Origin: Lobulomyces angularis
Taxonomy: Eukaryota; Chytridiomycota; Chytridiomycetes; Lobulomycetales; Lobulomycetaceae
Direction of reading: 5' to 3'
DNA length: 64,000 bases
Assembly: GCA_027604685.1 (NCBI GenBank)
Contig: JADHYX010000004.1
Coordinates: forward strand, 9,606 to 73,605
In this document: positions 26,179 through 38,665 of the stretch, piece by piece
Layout: the number at the start of each line of letters is the position of its first letter
How positions within the stretch are numbered: position 1 is the stretch's first letter
Translations under genes and position numbers: made by a program
Notes under the pieces: generated by a model
The model's database searches: none
What the model saw: only the letters and a program-made list of their open reading frames with translations
What the model was told of the DNA's origin: nothing

Positions 26179-27246
26179 AATTTCTAAAATAATTGAATTT
26201 TTGTGTAACATGAAAAAACTTTTTAAAACTCAGAACTTTCCTCCATTATTCCTGTCAATTCTTCCAATTATTGTAGTTAATTATATCGCAAGTATAGATG
26301 CTACGTTTTCTACTCAGTAAGCCTTTTATAGCGTACCTTCTTGGCTAACCCGCTTGCACCTATTAATAATTATAAAATTATGACTTTGTGATGTTTACCC
26401 AGTTAACTTAATATCTCATAATGACCCAATGGTATTTTACCAAATTAATTTATTTATTTTAATTACATTTAATACTTCATAGTTATTGGCAAATGTTAAA
26501 ATAATTTCTCGTCGAGGTTCATTATAAGCTTACATTCAACTTGATGTTTATGAAAGATTTTAAATTTCGATGAATTTAACGTACGGTCTTGAGTATCTTT
26601 TTAATCTTGATGTAAGTCCAATCCGCCTTTGTTAAATGAATATTTTATTAATAAATACACTACGTTATGAATAAAGGAAGGACATTTATTAGTTTTTATA
26701 TGGATTACTGTAGTAAAAAATGTGTAGTTTATCCCTAAATAATATAATTAGGGATCCAAAAATATATATTATTCACCATTATTCTAACTAATAGAGGGGT
26801 AATCAATTCTGCTGGTTTCTGCATTAAATATTCTTTTATCAATATAGATAAACTTTATAAAAATTTATAGAAGGGTAAAGAGTGGTATTTGGCACTGCTA
26901 AATCAATTGCATTGACTGTTAAAAAGAGAAAAAGAGAAAAATGGCGATTTGCATTCAACTGTGATGATTCTACACTGAACTCCTTAAAAAATAGTGAAGA
27001 ACGAGAAAATTCGACTTTGAATTATCCATTATGCATTCAGATAATTAAGAACTTTGTTTTTCTAAGTTTGTGGTTTAGGACAACTGTAAAATATATTTTT
27101 TTTTAAAGAAAAAATTAAAAAATTTTTATTATATAACTATGTTTTCTATAGTAATAACATATATTCCAGATCTGGAGATGAATATAAAATAATAAATTCG
27201 AAGAGACAATAGTTTTAAATGTTCCAATTAAATCAGAAAAACTTTT
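26179..27246. other. Intergenic, no gene seen
   Basis: About 1.07 kb. A 74-codon plus-strand frame at 26,882-27,106 has no ATG context, domain or codon pattern to support it. No RNA gene or repeat recognised. Confidence 0.5.
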
Positions 27247-28395
27247 TTATATCAAATCCATTTCACCAAGACCAAGTTCACGGGTATCTTGTGTTTTAGG
27301 CAAAGTATCATTTGATTTTACTACCTTACCAGATTTCGTCAAATCTCCGCTAGAAAACCCTTTGCTTCCTTTTCTGGGTGACAATGAGCCTTCGCTCTTT
27401 GCGCGATCAGACCTTTTACTTCTGTTAACGCAGAATTTAACCAACAACTCCAGTGAATATGCAGTTAAAGTTGCTTTAAAAGAAAAATAAGTCGCGTAAA
27501 TTGCCCATGTAGCTCCATCAATTCCCTCCATCTAAAAAGCCATATAATATAAAACATTTAGCCCATCAGCAAAATTTACCTTAAAGAAAAAACAGAGGCA
27601 AGATCCAAATAGTGCACATACCAGTATAATGGAAACTACTTTCAATTCTCTCACTTTCTTCCAGTATTCTAATCCTTGCATAAAGTTCTCTGAATTACTT
27701 ATTTTTCCAACAAATAAAATTCCAACAATTATGTCTTGACCGGCAATAATGATATCCGCAACTAGATATATTGCCATTGCAATTTCATGCGTCAACCCAG
27801 GTAGTTCATATCCTAACCATGTTGGCAACCTATACTTATTAATAATTTGTTTTCATAATTTTATCACCAGTTTAAAACATTTGATAAGATTGAGGTGGCA
27901 AGTCCTGCAAAAACAAATAGTTTCCTCAATGTATTCATTCGAGAGTTTACTGATGCAATAACTTCTAGTCTGACATTTATATACCTAATGAAAATTTGAG
28001 ATTAAGTCTTGGTTATGACCAAGTTTAAAAACTTTATACCACACGAGTAACATTTTCGTTAAAGTATCAAAAACTGCCATGAACACTCCAAATACTATAG
28101 ATTCTTTGGTAGTATAATCTGTAAAATAGTAGCTCAACCAGAATAATTGTGAAATAAACCTTCGATGATATTAAAAAAATTGGTGTAGCTAATTTTACCA
28201 GCTCAGCTGAATAAAAAATGGCAACTTTCCGGTTTTATGCATAAATGCATACTTAAGTGCATAGATTAAATTGACTAAAGTACAGGACATTAACATTCCC
28301 CATTGAAAACTTTCAACATGCAGCCCTTAGAATTCATTTAGTAGAATATATTTTTTATTTCGCAATACCTGGAAATAATGCAGAAGTTCCTTCAT
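27247..28395 (-). CDS. Seven-helix membrane protein of unknown family, copy A
   Basis: Six or so short exons. Exon 1 is MSNEGTSALFP(G) from 28,395. Joined in phase, the exons give seven hydrophobic segments: FQWGMLMSCTLVNLIYALKY, the FISQLFW segment, SIVFGVFMAVFDTLTKMLLV, KLFVFAGLATSILSNVLNWL, MAIYLVADIIIAGQDIIVGI, VVSIILVCALFGSCLCFFF and WAIYATYFSFKATLTAYSLE. A polar Ser/Lys-rich tail of about 65 residues ends GEMDLI. This is a receptor-like topology, but no known GPCR, rhodopsin, TMEM or solute-carrier signature is recognised. The stretch YINVRLEV sits at the end of helix 3. The adjacent gene is a close paralogue. Function unknown; a surface receptor or channel-like role is inference. Confidence 0.75.
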
Positions 28396-28742
28396 TGCTC
28401 ATATGTGCTTTATTAACTTTAATTTAATATTTAAAAAGTAAAAGTTTTTTTTTTTTTTAATATATTAATTTTTAGAAACAAGCCAATCAAATTTTAACGA
28501 ATCAAAAAATTCATTTGATTTCTCTTATAACAATTGCAACAAATAATGAATTATTTTGAAAAAAAAAGTGATATTACTTAATAATCACTGAAAATAACTA
28601 TAATTTATTGATATAAATAAAATTCTAATAAAAAATAAATAATATGGTTTAAATTAATTATGTTTAAAAAAAAATTGTAATCAGCAGTTTTGATCAACAA
28701 GCGACTAAAAACTACAAGTTAGAATATTAAAACTTTATCACT
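28396..28742. other. Spacer between tandem 7TM genes
   Basis: About 350 AT-rich bases holding the promoter of copy A and the 3' flank of copy B. No gene seen. Confidence 0.5.
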
Positions 28743-29892
28743 TTAGACCATGTCTCTTTCCCCAGCTCCACTGCTACTTTCTATTGCACTGAATTGTGTT
28801 TGAGTAGATTTAGTGTCTGTGACATTTTCACTTTCAACAACATTAACTTTCTTCAGAGTACCTTCGGATCTTTGAGATTTATCTTGATTAATACAAAACT
28901 GCACTAGCAGTTCTAAGCTAAATGCAGTCAATGAAGCCTTAAACGCGAAGTAAGTAGCATATATTGCCCAAGTGGACCCGTCAACTCCTTCCATCTAAAG
29001 TAATTTTTTAACTTAAAAAATTTTTAAGGTTAAATTTTTTAACCTTCAAAATGAACGAAACACAAGATCCAATTAATGATCCTGAAAGAATAACAGCAAC
29101 AAACTTAATTTCTTGAGTATTTCTCAAATAGTGCAATCCTTCAGCAAAAGTGTTTGAATTACTTATCTTTCCTACAAATAAAATCCCAACAATAATATCC
29201 TGAACAGCAATGATTATATCAGCAGATAAGTACAGTGCCATTGCCATAGCGTGAGTTAACCAGCCTAATTCTTGGTTCATCCAAGTGGGTAACCTTTCAA
29301 ATAATAATTTAATTCAAACAAAATGCATTAGTATATTTCAAAGCAAAACATACCAGTTCAGTACGTTTGACAATATGGATGTTAGTAGTCCCCCCAGTAC
29401 AAAGATTTTTCTTAGAATGTTCATTTGGTAATTCACTGAGGAAATAACTTCCAATCGAACATTAATGTACCTAAAATTTTTTTTAATAATTTTTAATCAA
29501 GATTTAGTTTGTAATTACCACACTAGTAGCATTTTAGCTACAGTGTCGAAAATTGCCATAAAAATGCCATAGTATAAGCATTCCACACTTGATTTGTCTG
29601 AAAAATAATAATTAATCCAGAAAATTTGAGATATAAACCTAATTTTATTTTAAGAATTTTAAAGATAGTGAAAAAATTTTAAACCAAGTGAGTTGAATAA
29701 AGAAGGGTAACTTTCCAGTTTTATTCATAAACACATATTTAACAGAAAATAACAAATTTAAGAAAGTGCAGCTCATTAACATTCCCCATTGAAAGTTTTC
29801 AACGTTTAAGCCTTAGTTAATTTAGTTGTTAGTAAAAATATTATTTTATTTTGGGAACCTGGCAAAATAGCTGAAGTATCATCTGCAGCCAT
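28743..29892 (-). CDS. Seven-helix membrane protein of unknown family, copy B
   Basis: Paralogue of the downstream gene on the same strand, with the same exon layout: exon 1 is MAADDTSAILP(G) from 29,892, then VENFQWGMLMSCTFLNLLFS, RFISQIFWINYYFSD, YYGIFMAIFDTVAKMLLVW, YINVRLEVISSVNYQMNILR, helix 5 containing QDIIVGILFVGKISNS (identical to copy A), and MEGVDGSTWAIYATYF. The cytosolic-looking tail differs (TLKKVNVVESENVTDTKSTQ, ending GERDMV) and is shorter. Helices and short loops are well conserved while the tails have diverged, which suggests purifying selection on the core after a tandem duplication. No family assignment is possible from sequence alone. Confidence 0.75.
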
Positions 29893-30590
29893 CGTATTAG
29901 CAGTATACTTCAAATAAAAAATAAAATATTTTGTTTTCAAAATTTTAATTATAGCTCTTTTTATGCAAATTTTAACCAATCATCATTATTATATTTTATT
30001 AAAAAAAAAGACCAAACAACACAATTTTTAAGAAAAATTGAAAAAATTTAAGAATAATGTTACTGGTCAAGCGAATGAAAATCATTTAGCCTTATGATCA
30101 GCAAAATTGATTCAAACTTCAACACAAAATACAATGGTCTATGTTGTAAAAACTTGAAAATTGCGCTGTTATGAATTCACTTATAATGGAAATTCCAACC
30201 AAACTTAGAATAATCAAGTACCAAGTTTTTACATTGAAAAATAACGAAATGAAAAAATTTTAGTACTTTTTGTTTAATAGTGATGGTGATCAAATTACAA
30301 AAATTTAAAAAATTCAAGTAATTCCATTAGCATTTGAATTTTCTCATCCTTTAACTAAAACTACCATACCAGTATTGGAAATATTCAATATTTAATTTTT
30401 AATTTATAAATTTCGTGTAGTCTAATGGTAGTACTTCATTGAAGTTAAATATATTGTCAAACTTTTATACTTTTTTTGTATTTTGTGTTCAAAACCACAT
30501 ATAATAAATTTTTTAAAATATATATAGTTGAGGAATTTTATTTAGAGTGGCATATATATCAGGATCTATCACTAGCAAATCATTTGTAAA
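29893..30590. other. Divergent intergenic region
   Basis: About 700 bases between 7TM copy B and EDC4. A short tRNA-like D-arm string at 30,410-30,455 does not extend to a full tRNA. Nothing else recognised. Confidence 0.5.
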
Positions 30591-33500
30591 ATGCAATCAA
30601 ATGAAGCAGGTTTAAATCTACTAAATTTACTAAAGGGAGGTCCAAATCAATCTCAGGAACTACAGCAGACAAATCAGCTTAAAAACGCTAACACCCAACA
30701 GCAACAGAATCCACACCATTTCAATTTACTCTCAATACTGCAACAACCACAACAGAGCATTAATTTTCAGGAAAATACTGAAAAATTTATTGAAAATCAA
30801 ATTGACTTAAATAACTATAGAAAGGAACAGTCGTATTTCCACAGCGAAGATTATACTAAAAAGCAGACTGAGCAGCAATTAACTGATGGGCTAAAAAATC
30901 TTCTCTTTAGTAGTAAAAGTAACACTACCCCCGCATCTGTAAAAAAGTTTGCTGGCTTTAGAATAAAGAAAAACTTTTTTTATTTGGATTTCGAAAACGA
31001 TGAAAAGTTAGTTTCTGAAATACCACTTGACAGTAAACCTATATCCCTAGTACCTTCCAAAATTGTTGATTGTAAGGTGGGTAACTTAATATGGTAAGGA
31101 AGCTTGATTTGTTTACTTTAAATTCAACATTATCTAATGATTGAATTGTACTAGTGTGGATAGAAATTTCATTTGCTACGCTGTAAGAGGAGGTAAAATA
31201 AGAGTTATACATCAAAGAACGGGAGTGATGTCTCTATTAAAAGGACACGAAGCTCAATTATTTGACATCAAAATTTTAGAAACTGGCATAAATAAATCCA
31301 GCTTATTATCCATCTGCGAAGGTGGGGACTTTGTTTATTGGAATTTGGAAAAACTACCGGAGAATGATGAAATTAAGTATTTAATATTATAATCTAAATA
31401 TTTTAATATCCTTAGATTCACTTTAATATTTAAGATAAAAAGTACGGCAAAAAAGTTTATTAGAGTGGAATGGTCAAAAACAGAATATAAATTTTGTTTG
31501 AGTACTTCACACAGCGATTTTTTTTCCTTTGATCTGCAACTATTTGACTATCCGCTAGGAAGTGTATTTGACATTGAAGAAATATCAAATTTAAATGGAG
31601 CGGCTAGAGTTTCAATAGAAAATAATGAAGTAGTGCTTTTAATCTTAAATATTTTCTCATTTTTCGTTTTGATGTAGGAGATTAAAGATATATCTTTTTC
31701 TACAGATGGATCAGTTTTGGCTGTTGCCTCTTCCAAAATGGTTCATTTTTATTCTACTGATATTAAAAACATAGAATTATTGAGGAAATTTATGCTGCCT
31801 TCTCCAGTTAATGACGAAATTATGTCTTTACTGCTGTGCTCATCCAAAAACCAAAACATTCATTATACTGGCCCACTTTTGATGATCTTAAGTTTTAAGA
31901 ATAATTCTGAACTTTGCGTATATAACCTGTTAAATTTTGAAAAGTTGGGATTTTTATCTTTTGGATTTGGACCAAACAAGAATTTTGAAAATAAGTTTGC
32001 GAACTTCTTATATGTGGAAGAAGCCGCCAAACTGATTTACTGTTGTGCGCAAAAATCCTCCATTTTTGTTCTGTCCGTTTCGACCTCAGTGAGATTGGAA
32101 GATGATGAGAGAGTGGAAAAGCCGTACAATTTATTGGACATATTACTGGATAATTCTTCTACAAGAAATATAAAACTGATCGGAGAAGCAAATTTTGGTT
32201 GGTTTTTCCAAAAAATTATTTTAGTTTAACTTAGTATTTAGAATATTTAATTGGCTTTTCAATTAGTGATCCTATTTTGTCTTTAGTTTCAGAAAGAAGT
32301 AATGAAGATGGAGAAGATTTCAACATTTTTGCGATTCAGCCGAAAGCCGTACAGCAGTATCACATAACTTCTGAAGTTTGTCTACCACCAGATTGGGAAT
32401 CTTCTGGTTTTTTGAAATGTGAGAATTATGAAAGTTTAGAAGTAGTAGAGGAGGAGGAAATAAAAACTCCAACTCCCAATTTAATGAAGCAAAATTTGGA
32501 AGAAATTGTAGAACAGGCACATATAAGCACTGAAGAGATAAAAGAGTGCATAACTGTACAAAATGACCAAGTAACTGAAATAAACAGCGCACGATTAACT
32601 AAATCCACTGAGTTGGATCCAATGAAAGTTGATCAAGATTTCAATCTTAAAAAGAGAGTTTCCTTCAGTGATCTAACTGATGCAGGAAAGATGGAAGAGT
32701 TTGACAATGGATTACATGTCAGAATTAAATCGCCACCGCCAGAAGATGCACTGCCTGCTCCAATATTAGTTGATGAACTTGATTTGAAAAGAAAAAATAG
32801 TGGTGAACTTTTAATTGCAAATACTAAAATTGATGGATTAAGCGATAGTCAGTTTAATTTAATTTTCAAGGAATTAAGAAGACTCCGTATGGTTTATTAC
32901 AATTTTAATTGTTTACTTTTTTATAGAATGTAAAATGGAAGAAAATAAGGCCAGTATTGGTGAAAACCTCAAAATTGAACTTGCAGACGTCGTTGAAAAA
33001 AGGATATGCAAGGTATTGCTTAACGAATTTTTTTGACTATGTATTAATATTCTATCCAGTCAATGCAGTTAATGAATGAAAAGGCTTTAGTGGATGTTAT
33101 TCCTAAACTATTAAATAGACCGAAAGTAGTGGAAGCAATTGGTATCAAAAAAAAAATTTTTTTTTATATGTATTTTACAGCAAATTCCGTCTCAACTTCT
33201 GTGAAGCCAGTGGTCGAAAAATTGTTGAAGGAGTCATTTAAAAACATTTTTATGCCAGGGTAAGAATGTATCTTAATTATTTGTTAAAAGATTCTTTCTT
33301 GTTAAAGAATGGAAAAAGCTGTTCAAGCTATGTTTACTCAGATTCATGTTTCATTAGAGAAAGGGCTGGAAGAAGGTATGAAAGGGCAGTCAGCACTTAC
33401 TAGATCTTTTTTTATTTTTTTTTTGAAGTGTTTCAATCTCATCAAGTAACGGACCAAGCTCAACTTTTAATATTACAAAAATTAGAAAAAGTTTTATGTG

Positions 33501-34207
33501 TAATCCAAGAAAAAGTAATTACTAGCCAACAAGAATCTGGAAAAATCAGTTTTGAGTCAATGCAAGAATTTTTTAGTAAAAGTAGTCAAGATTTGAATTC
33601 GACATTACAAGCTACCGTTTCCAACGAAATCCGAAAGGTGATAGATAATAATAGTGGAATAAATCAACTTTCTGCCACTCCAAATACACCGTTTGGACCA
33701 TTCTCTAGTGAATTTGATATTAGAGTTTTATTGGATGAAATTTTAGAAAGCAAAAACTATGAACATGTTTTTACTAAGGTGCTTGGAAGTTCTGATTTGA
33801 ATTCCGTTGTGTATGTCATCTCCAAAGTTTCTGTTAAAGACGTTTTTAATGGAGAGGAAGTTTTATTATCGCAACCTGGTAATGGAATTTAAATTCCAGT
33901 TCAATTAATTATTTTAGTCATTTTAAGTTTAATCCACCAACTGAGCCTGGACTTTAAAAAGCAAAGTCAACTAAAATTAATTTGGTTGAAAGAATGCTTA
34001 CTTAATTTAGAGTTGGAAAATGTTTCAATTCAGCAACACTTGAAAAAAGTCATAAGACTAGTATATAATAGGCTGGATGAATTCAATCAGTTTATTATAA
34101 TTAACAGCAATAGTGGAGAGGAAGTCAGTGCTGTAGAGAAAAACAAGATTACTGCAATTCTAAAGATCAATAAAATGATTTTGATGATTTTGAGGGGAAT
34201 GCTTTAA
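30591..34207 (+). CDS. EDC4: Enhancer of mRNA decapping 4 (Ge-1/Hedls) scaffold
   Basis: Multi-exon gene. A Gln/Asn-rich N-terminus (QSQELQQTNQLKNANTQQQQ) is followed by a WD40-like region: RNFICYAVRGGKIRVIHQRT, then LLKGHEAQLFDIKI, typical of EDC4's seven-bladed propeller. The middle (32,280-32,900) is acidic and probably disordered. The C-terminal part has helical segments (MEKAVQAMFTQIHVSLEKGL) and the Ge-1 C-terminal domain: DLNSVVYVISKVSVKDVFNG, then a short intron, then VILSLIHQLS and IWLKECLLNLELENVSIQQH. This domain oligomerises and binds DCP1/DCP2 in P-bodies. The ATG at 30,591 is the first in frame; the stop is at 34,205. Introns near 31,075, 31,395, 31,625, 32,200, 32,900, 33,015, 33,140, 33,260, 33,375 and 33,875 are short. 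Confidence 0.88.
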
Positions 34208-34408
34208 CCAATTTATATCTCGATTTATAAACCTTTTATTACTAATTATATTGGGGTTTGTGCAATACAATATTTTTAGAAAATATCATGTATCAATTAA
34301 CATTTACATATTGCAAACCTTAAGGTTTTTATTAATAAATTAAAATATGAAATAGCGATATATTTGATCACATATATGATCTCGTGTAAGAAAAAAAAAA
34401 AATTTTAA

Positions 34409-36344
34409 ATGGAAAAATTGAAAACTAATGTTATTGATGAGATTTCCTTAATCATTGGGATCGCGGAACCGCAATTAAGGTATTAACTAAAAATGTATAT
34501 GAAGCAGTCTTTTTAGTTGATACTTTTATATTTAGATTCCTTTTGACAATTTTAAGTACCTATCTCATTGCATTTACTTATAGAGCTTTATTGTACAAGA
34601 AAATTACCCGTTACATCAGGATTTTATACAACTTATTCTTTTCATTAGCTCTGATTATTTTTTTTACTCGAGGAAACCGAATGGAGTTAGTAATTTTGAT
34701 TCAACCAATATTTTTCACCTGGTTGGCTATAAAAATTGGAGGAGATATTCTAAATTTTAGAAAATCTATCTCTTCCATTGCTGCAATTTGCACTTTCTTT
34801 TATTTGCTGTATTGTTATAAAAAGCACTCCACTAACAGTTACGATTTAAATTTTTTAACACCATTATCTGTATTGTCCTTAAGGCTTATGGGTCTAGCAT
34901 TAGATTACGGCGACTTTAATGAACTTATAGGGAATGAAAAGAAGCCAGAATCTAGGATAAATGATTGGCAACCATTACTTCCTGAAAAGGATAGAGGCTT
35001 ACAGGAATTTCCTAGTTTGATTGAAACTTTAAGTTTTTGCTTATACTACGGTACATTTTTTGTTGGGTAAGCTCATCCATTTATCAGTAATATTAATTAG
35101 AAATAAAATAGCCCGCAGTTTCCATATAAACTTTATGAAAAGTTCATATCTTTAGAACTGTTTTATTTAGAACGGAAAAAAGGAGATAAAATTAAAGGTG
35201 TTGTTTTAAGTGGTTCCATTTCTTCTGCAATACGGCAATTTTTTATTGGAGCGTTTTACCTGGCAATGAATGAAGTGGGAAATAATTTCATGCCTATGAC
35301 TTATTTTGAAAGTAAACAATTTTTGGCTTCCTCTTTTTTCTTTAAGCTGGGTTTTATTGTACTGCTTGGGAAAGTTGGGTTGTTTAAGGTTTGTTATAGT
35401 ATTGAAGTAACTCAATTTTTTTAGTATTTTGGTATTTGGAAACTTTCCGAGGTAGCATTAATCGTATCAGGAGTATCTTATAACGGATATTCTAGTGTCA
35501 ATGACAAATATTCATGGAACTCTTTGGAGAACTTCAGGTACTTAAAACATTTTGCGACTAATTTTCTGTTTTCAACATAGACCAAACATTTATGAAAAAC
35601 TAACCAATCTAGGGGATGTTATAGTGTCATTTAATGTAAACACCAATATATGGTCAAAAATTTATATTTTTAAAAGATTGAGATTTTTAAATAATAAAAA
35701 CCTTTCAGCAATAGCTACACTTTTTTTTTTAGCCATTTGGCATGGTAAATATTTATTTATTTTTACTGATTTAATGCAAGCATTTACAAATTTTCTTTAT
35801 AGGTTGGCATATTGGTTACCTTTTGGCGTTTTCACTTGAATTTGTAGATATGGAAGCAGAAAGACGTTGGAAATTAATAATGCAAAAAAATGTGGACGAT
35901 TTCATTTTTAAAGAGAAAAATAATAAAGATATACCAAAAAAGCTAATTAAAGCAATGTATTTCGGGTTTTCTCATGTTTACTGTACTTTTTGCTTGGTAA
36001 AATTGTTTTATGCTTAATTTATATTTTTAATTTTGTGTAGGGATATGCACTGATACCATTTAACTTGTATTTATTTCATAAACTATATTTTTTTAATTTG
36101 ATGTTAGGTTGCATTGGGAACCTACAAAAGTAGTTTGGAGTAGTGTGTATTACATTGGGCATTTAATACCACTTTCTATATTTGTGAGTATTTAACACAT
36201 AATTATATTAATATCGCAAAGATTTTTTCATTAATTGTACCTATGTCCAAGAAACATGGATTTGAACAAGTTCAGGTACAGCATACACTGATTGAAAAGA
36301 AAACTTTAAAGTTAACTAGGAAAAAAAATTGGAAAATAGAATAG
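34409..36344 (+). CDS. MBOAT lysophospholipid acyltransferase (LPCAT3/MBOAT5 type)
   Basis: Multi-exon polytopic ER enzyme transferring acyl-CoA chains to lysophospholipids. Exon 1 (34,409-34,479) encodes MEKLKTNVIDEISLIIGIAE. An intron at 34,480-34,535 leads into hydrophobic helices; a second at 35,067-35,111 joins FFVG to PQFPYKLYEKF. The family core is clear: ISGVSYNG-like VSGVSYNGYS, then VSFNVNTNIWSKIYIFKRLR (catalytic Asn region) and FLAIWHG (catalytic His), followed after an intron by WHIGYLLAFSLEF. The C-terminal exons give VVWSSVYYIGHLIPLSIF, the segment VPMSKKHGF, and a basic tail (KTLKLTRKKNWKIE, TAG at 36,342). This end matches LPCAT3/mboa-6 better than DGAT or GUP1 relatives. The extreme C-terminus carries several lysines, consistent with ER retention. 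Confidence 0.9.
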
Positions 36345-36624
36345 AATCGAATTATTAAATTATTAAATATATTTTACAATATGTGCGTTCAACAAATGCC
36401 AATATTAATTCTGCTGTTTTAAAATGTGAAAAAAATTTTTGCACATTCAAGATTGTGTGACAACCAAAAGTTCCCAAAACATTACAGAACTTGTTTGTCG
36501 TGTTTTATTTTGTTTACTTTTTATTTTAAGAGGAAACGATAGTTTAAACAAGGACTTAAACATTTACCTATTTTATATAAAGAAATTTCTAATAAATCCC
36601 TAAATTTACGCTTGAAATTGCCAA

Positions 36625-38344
36625 ATGACAGTGGGATTTACTGCAAAAACATTAGAACAAATTAAGCTTTTTGCATCTTTACCTCAAACTCCAATTTCAC
36701 TAAAAAAGATGACTCAATTTGGTAATATTTTTTTGTTCTATTGAATTAACTTCATTTTCAGGTCGCGTACCATCTCCAGGTACATTGATTAGGGCGTCGC
36801 AGTTTATGAGGGATGAGCTGCAAATAAGACTGGCTCATAGAGTAGTTGAGTTAGAAAATTTACCACATGGACTATCAGAAATGAACAGTGTGAAAAAAGT
36901 AAAACAATGGTACACACAGTCATTCCATGATCTGATCAGTTTTCCACATCCATGTAAGTGAAGAAAGTATAGCAGCGCATTTATTATGGAATTATTCTTA
37001 TTTTAAGAAAAAGTTTGGATCTAACATTTCCCTTATTAATTTTAGCCGTTTCAAGAGTTCCTGCAGACTTTGTTTTACAGAATAATACGGAACTAAATGG
37101 AAATGAAGGTTTTATTAGTGAAACAAGATTTTTACTCATATTCGAATATAGGACAAGAATATTATGATCCTCTGAAGACTACAGCTTTAATACCACAATC
37201 AGTTTTAGAATACAATCAAAATTTTTCAAAACTACTAGAAAAAATTAAAAATCGGCATGATCCAGTTGTGTCAACAATCGCTCAAGGTGTTGTAGATATA
37301 AAAAATGTGTGGAAAAAATCCAAAAAATTTAGCTCTACGCAGCAACTCCCCTTAGAGATTCAGAGTTTCTTAGATAGATTTTATATGAGTAGAATTGGAA
37401 TTAGAATGTTAATTGGACAACACGTTGGTAAGACACTACCACTGAAAAGTATTTAGTCACTACATTTATTATTTTAGCAATTAGTAAAGCCAGTTTTGAT
37501 CATAATTCTGTGCCAGAAAATTATGTTGGTATCATATGTACGAAAACTCCACTGATGCAAGTTGTGCAAGATGCAGGTAACACAATATGTGAAATTATAG
37601 TTTTATATTTCTAGCTGAAAACGCAAAGTTTATTTGTAATGATTATTATGGGCTTTGGGGAGGTCCAGAAGTTAAATTTATCGGAAAGGAAAATATAACT
37701 CAAGATTTTTGTTATGTGCCGAGGTAGATTTGTTATTACTTTTGCCAATTTTACTTATTTAGTCATTTGCACCATATGGTATTTGAATTGTTAAAAAATA
37801 GTCTGAGGGCCGTAGTAGAGAGATATGGTATTGATTGTGAAGATTTCCCTGACATCAAAATAGTAATGCTTTTGACCTCCGTAGCCCAAAATAATTTTTT
37901 TTAGGTCTTTGCCGAAGGGAAAGAGGATATAACAATAAAAATATCTGATGAAGGCGGTGGTATCCCGAGAAGCGGACTGGTATTGCCTTGTAAACTTATG
38001 TTTTTACCGTTTTAAATTTAGCCACTAATTTGGTCATACATGTATACAACTGCAGAAAATCCACTATTGGAGGAAGATTTTAGTAAAAATGATTTTAAAG
38101 CTCCTCTTGCTGGGTAGCAGCACATTAAACTTATTTGTTTCGTAATGATTTTTTTTAAGGTTTGGTTATGGATTGCCATTAAGTAGGTTGTATGCTCGGT
38201 ACTTTGGTGGAGATCTGAAGTTGATCAGTATGGATGGCTATGGTAAAATATTGTTTAAGCAGTAATATTCACTCTTTTTCAGGAACTGATGCATACCTCC
38301 ATTTATCCAAATTAAGTGATAGTGAGGAACCATTGATAAATTAG
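36625..38344 (+). CDS. Mitochondrial pyruvate dehydrogenase kinase (PDK/BCKDK family)
   Basis: Multi-exon gene, about 400 residues. It phosphorylates and inhibits the E1-alpha subunit of pyruvate (or branched-chain 2-oxoacid) dehydrogenase in the mitochondrial matrix. The N-terminal helical domain contains [20 protein letters not shown], then [19 protein letters not shown] and [18 protein letters not shown]. The GHKL kinase domain contains [20 protein letters not shown] (N-box), [11 protein letters not shown] (G1), [19 protein letters not shown] (G2) and [10 protein letters not shown]. These are hallmarks of PDKs, and the [12 protein letters not shown] form favours PDK over bacterial kinases. 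The N-terminus [19 protein letters not shown] is short but could act as a presequence. The stop is TAG at 38,342. PDK versus BCKDK is not decided by the sequence alone; the overall pattern favours PDK. Confidence 0.92.
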
Positions 38345-38665
38345 GGAAGGAACTGGATGTTTTCTTTACATGTAAATTTAAGTTTAGCTAAATTTTTGGT
38401 CGTTTATGTTACTTTAATTATTTAAATTCACTTTTCTCAAAAAAAAAACAAAAACAAGTAAAAACAGTAATATTACGCTACTGTAAAAAGGATTAAAATG
38501 ATGGTGCTAATCTAATTTTATATATTTTCATTGGATTTTTTTTTTTCAATTACTCTTCAATAATGCTTTTAATGATGCTTTTTACAATTAATAACCCTTT
38601 TTACAAATAATGCCTTTACAAGAAAAAATTATTTCAAAACAATATAAAGCAAAAGAAACCGTTTT
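38345..38665. other. Intergenic between convergent PDK and UBE2H genes
   Basis: About 320 AT-rich bases holding the 3' ends of both genes. Nothing else recognised. Confidence 0.55.

Noticed and set aside
26882..27106. 74-codon plus-strand frame between RUVBL2 and the 7TM genes
   Set aside because: No ATG start, no domain, and composition typical of random AT-rich sequence.
30410..30455. tRNA-like string (GTGTAGTCTAATGGTAGTAC) resembling a D-arm
   Set aside because: No matching acceptor stem, anticodon loop or T-arm follows in the expected spacing.
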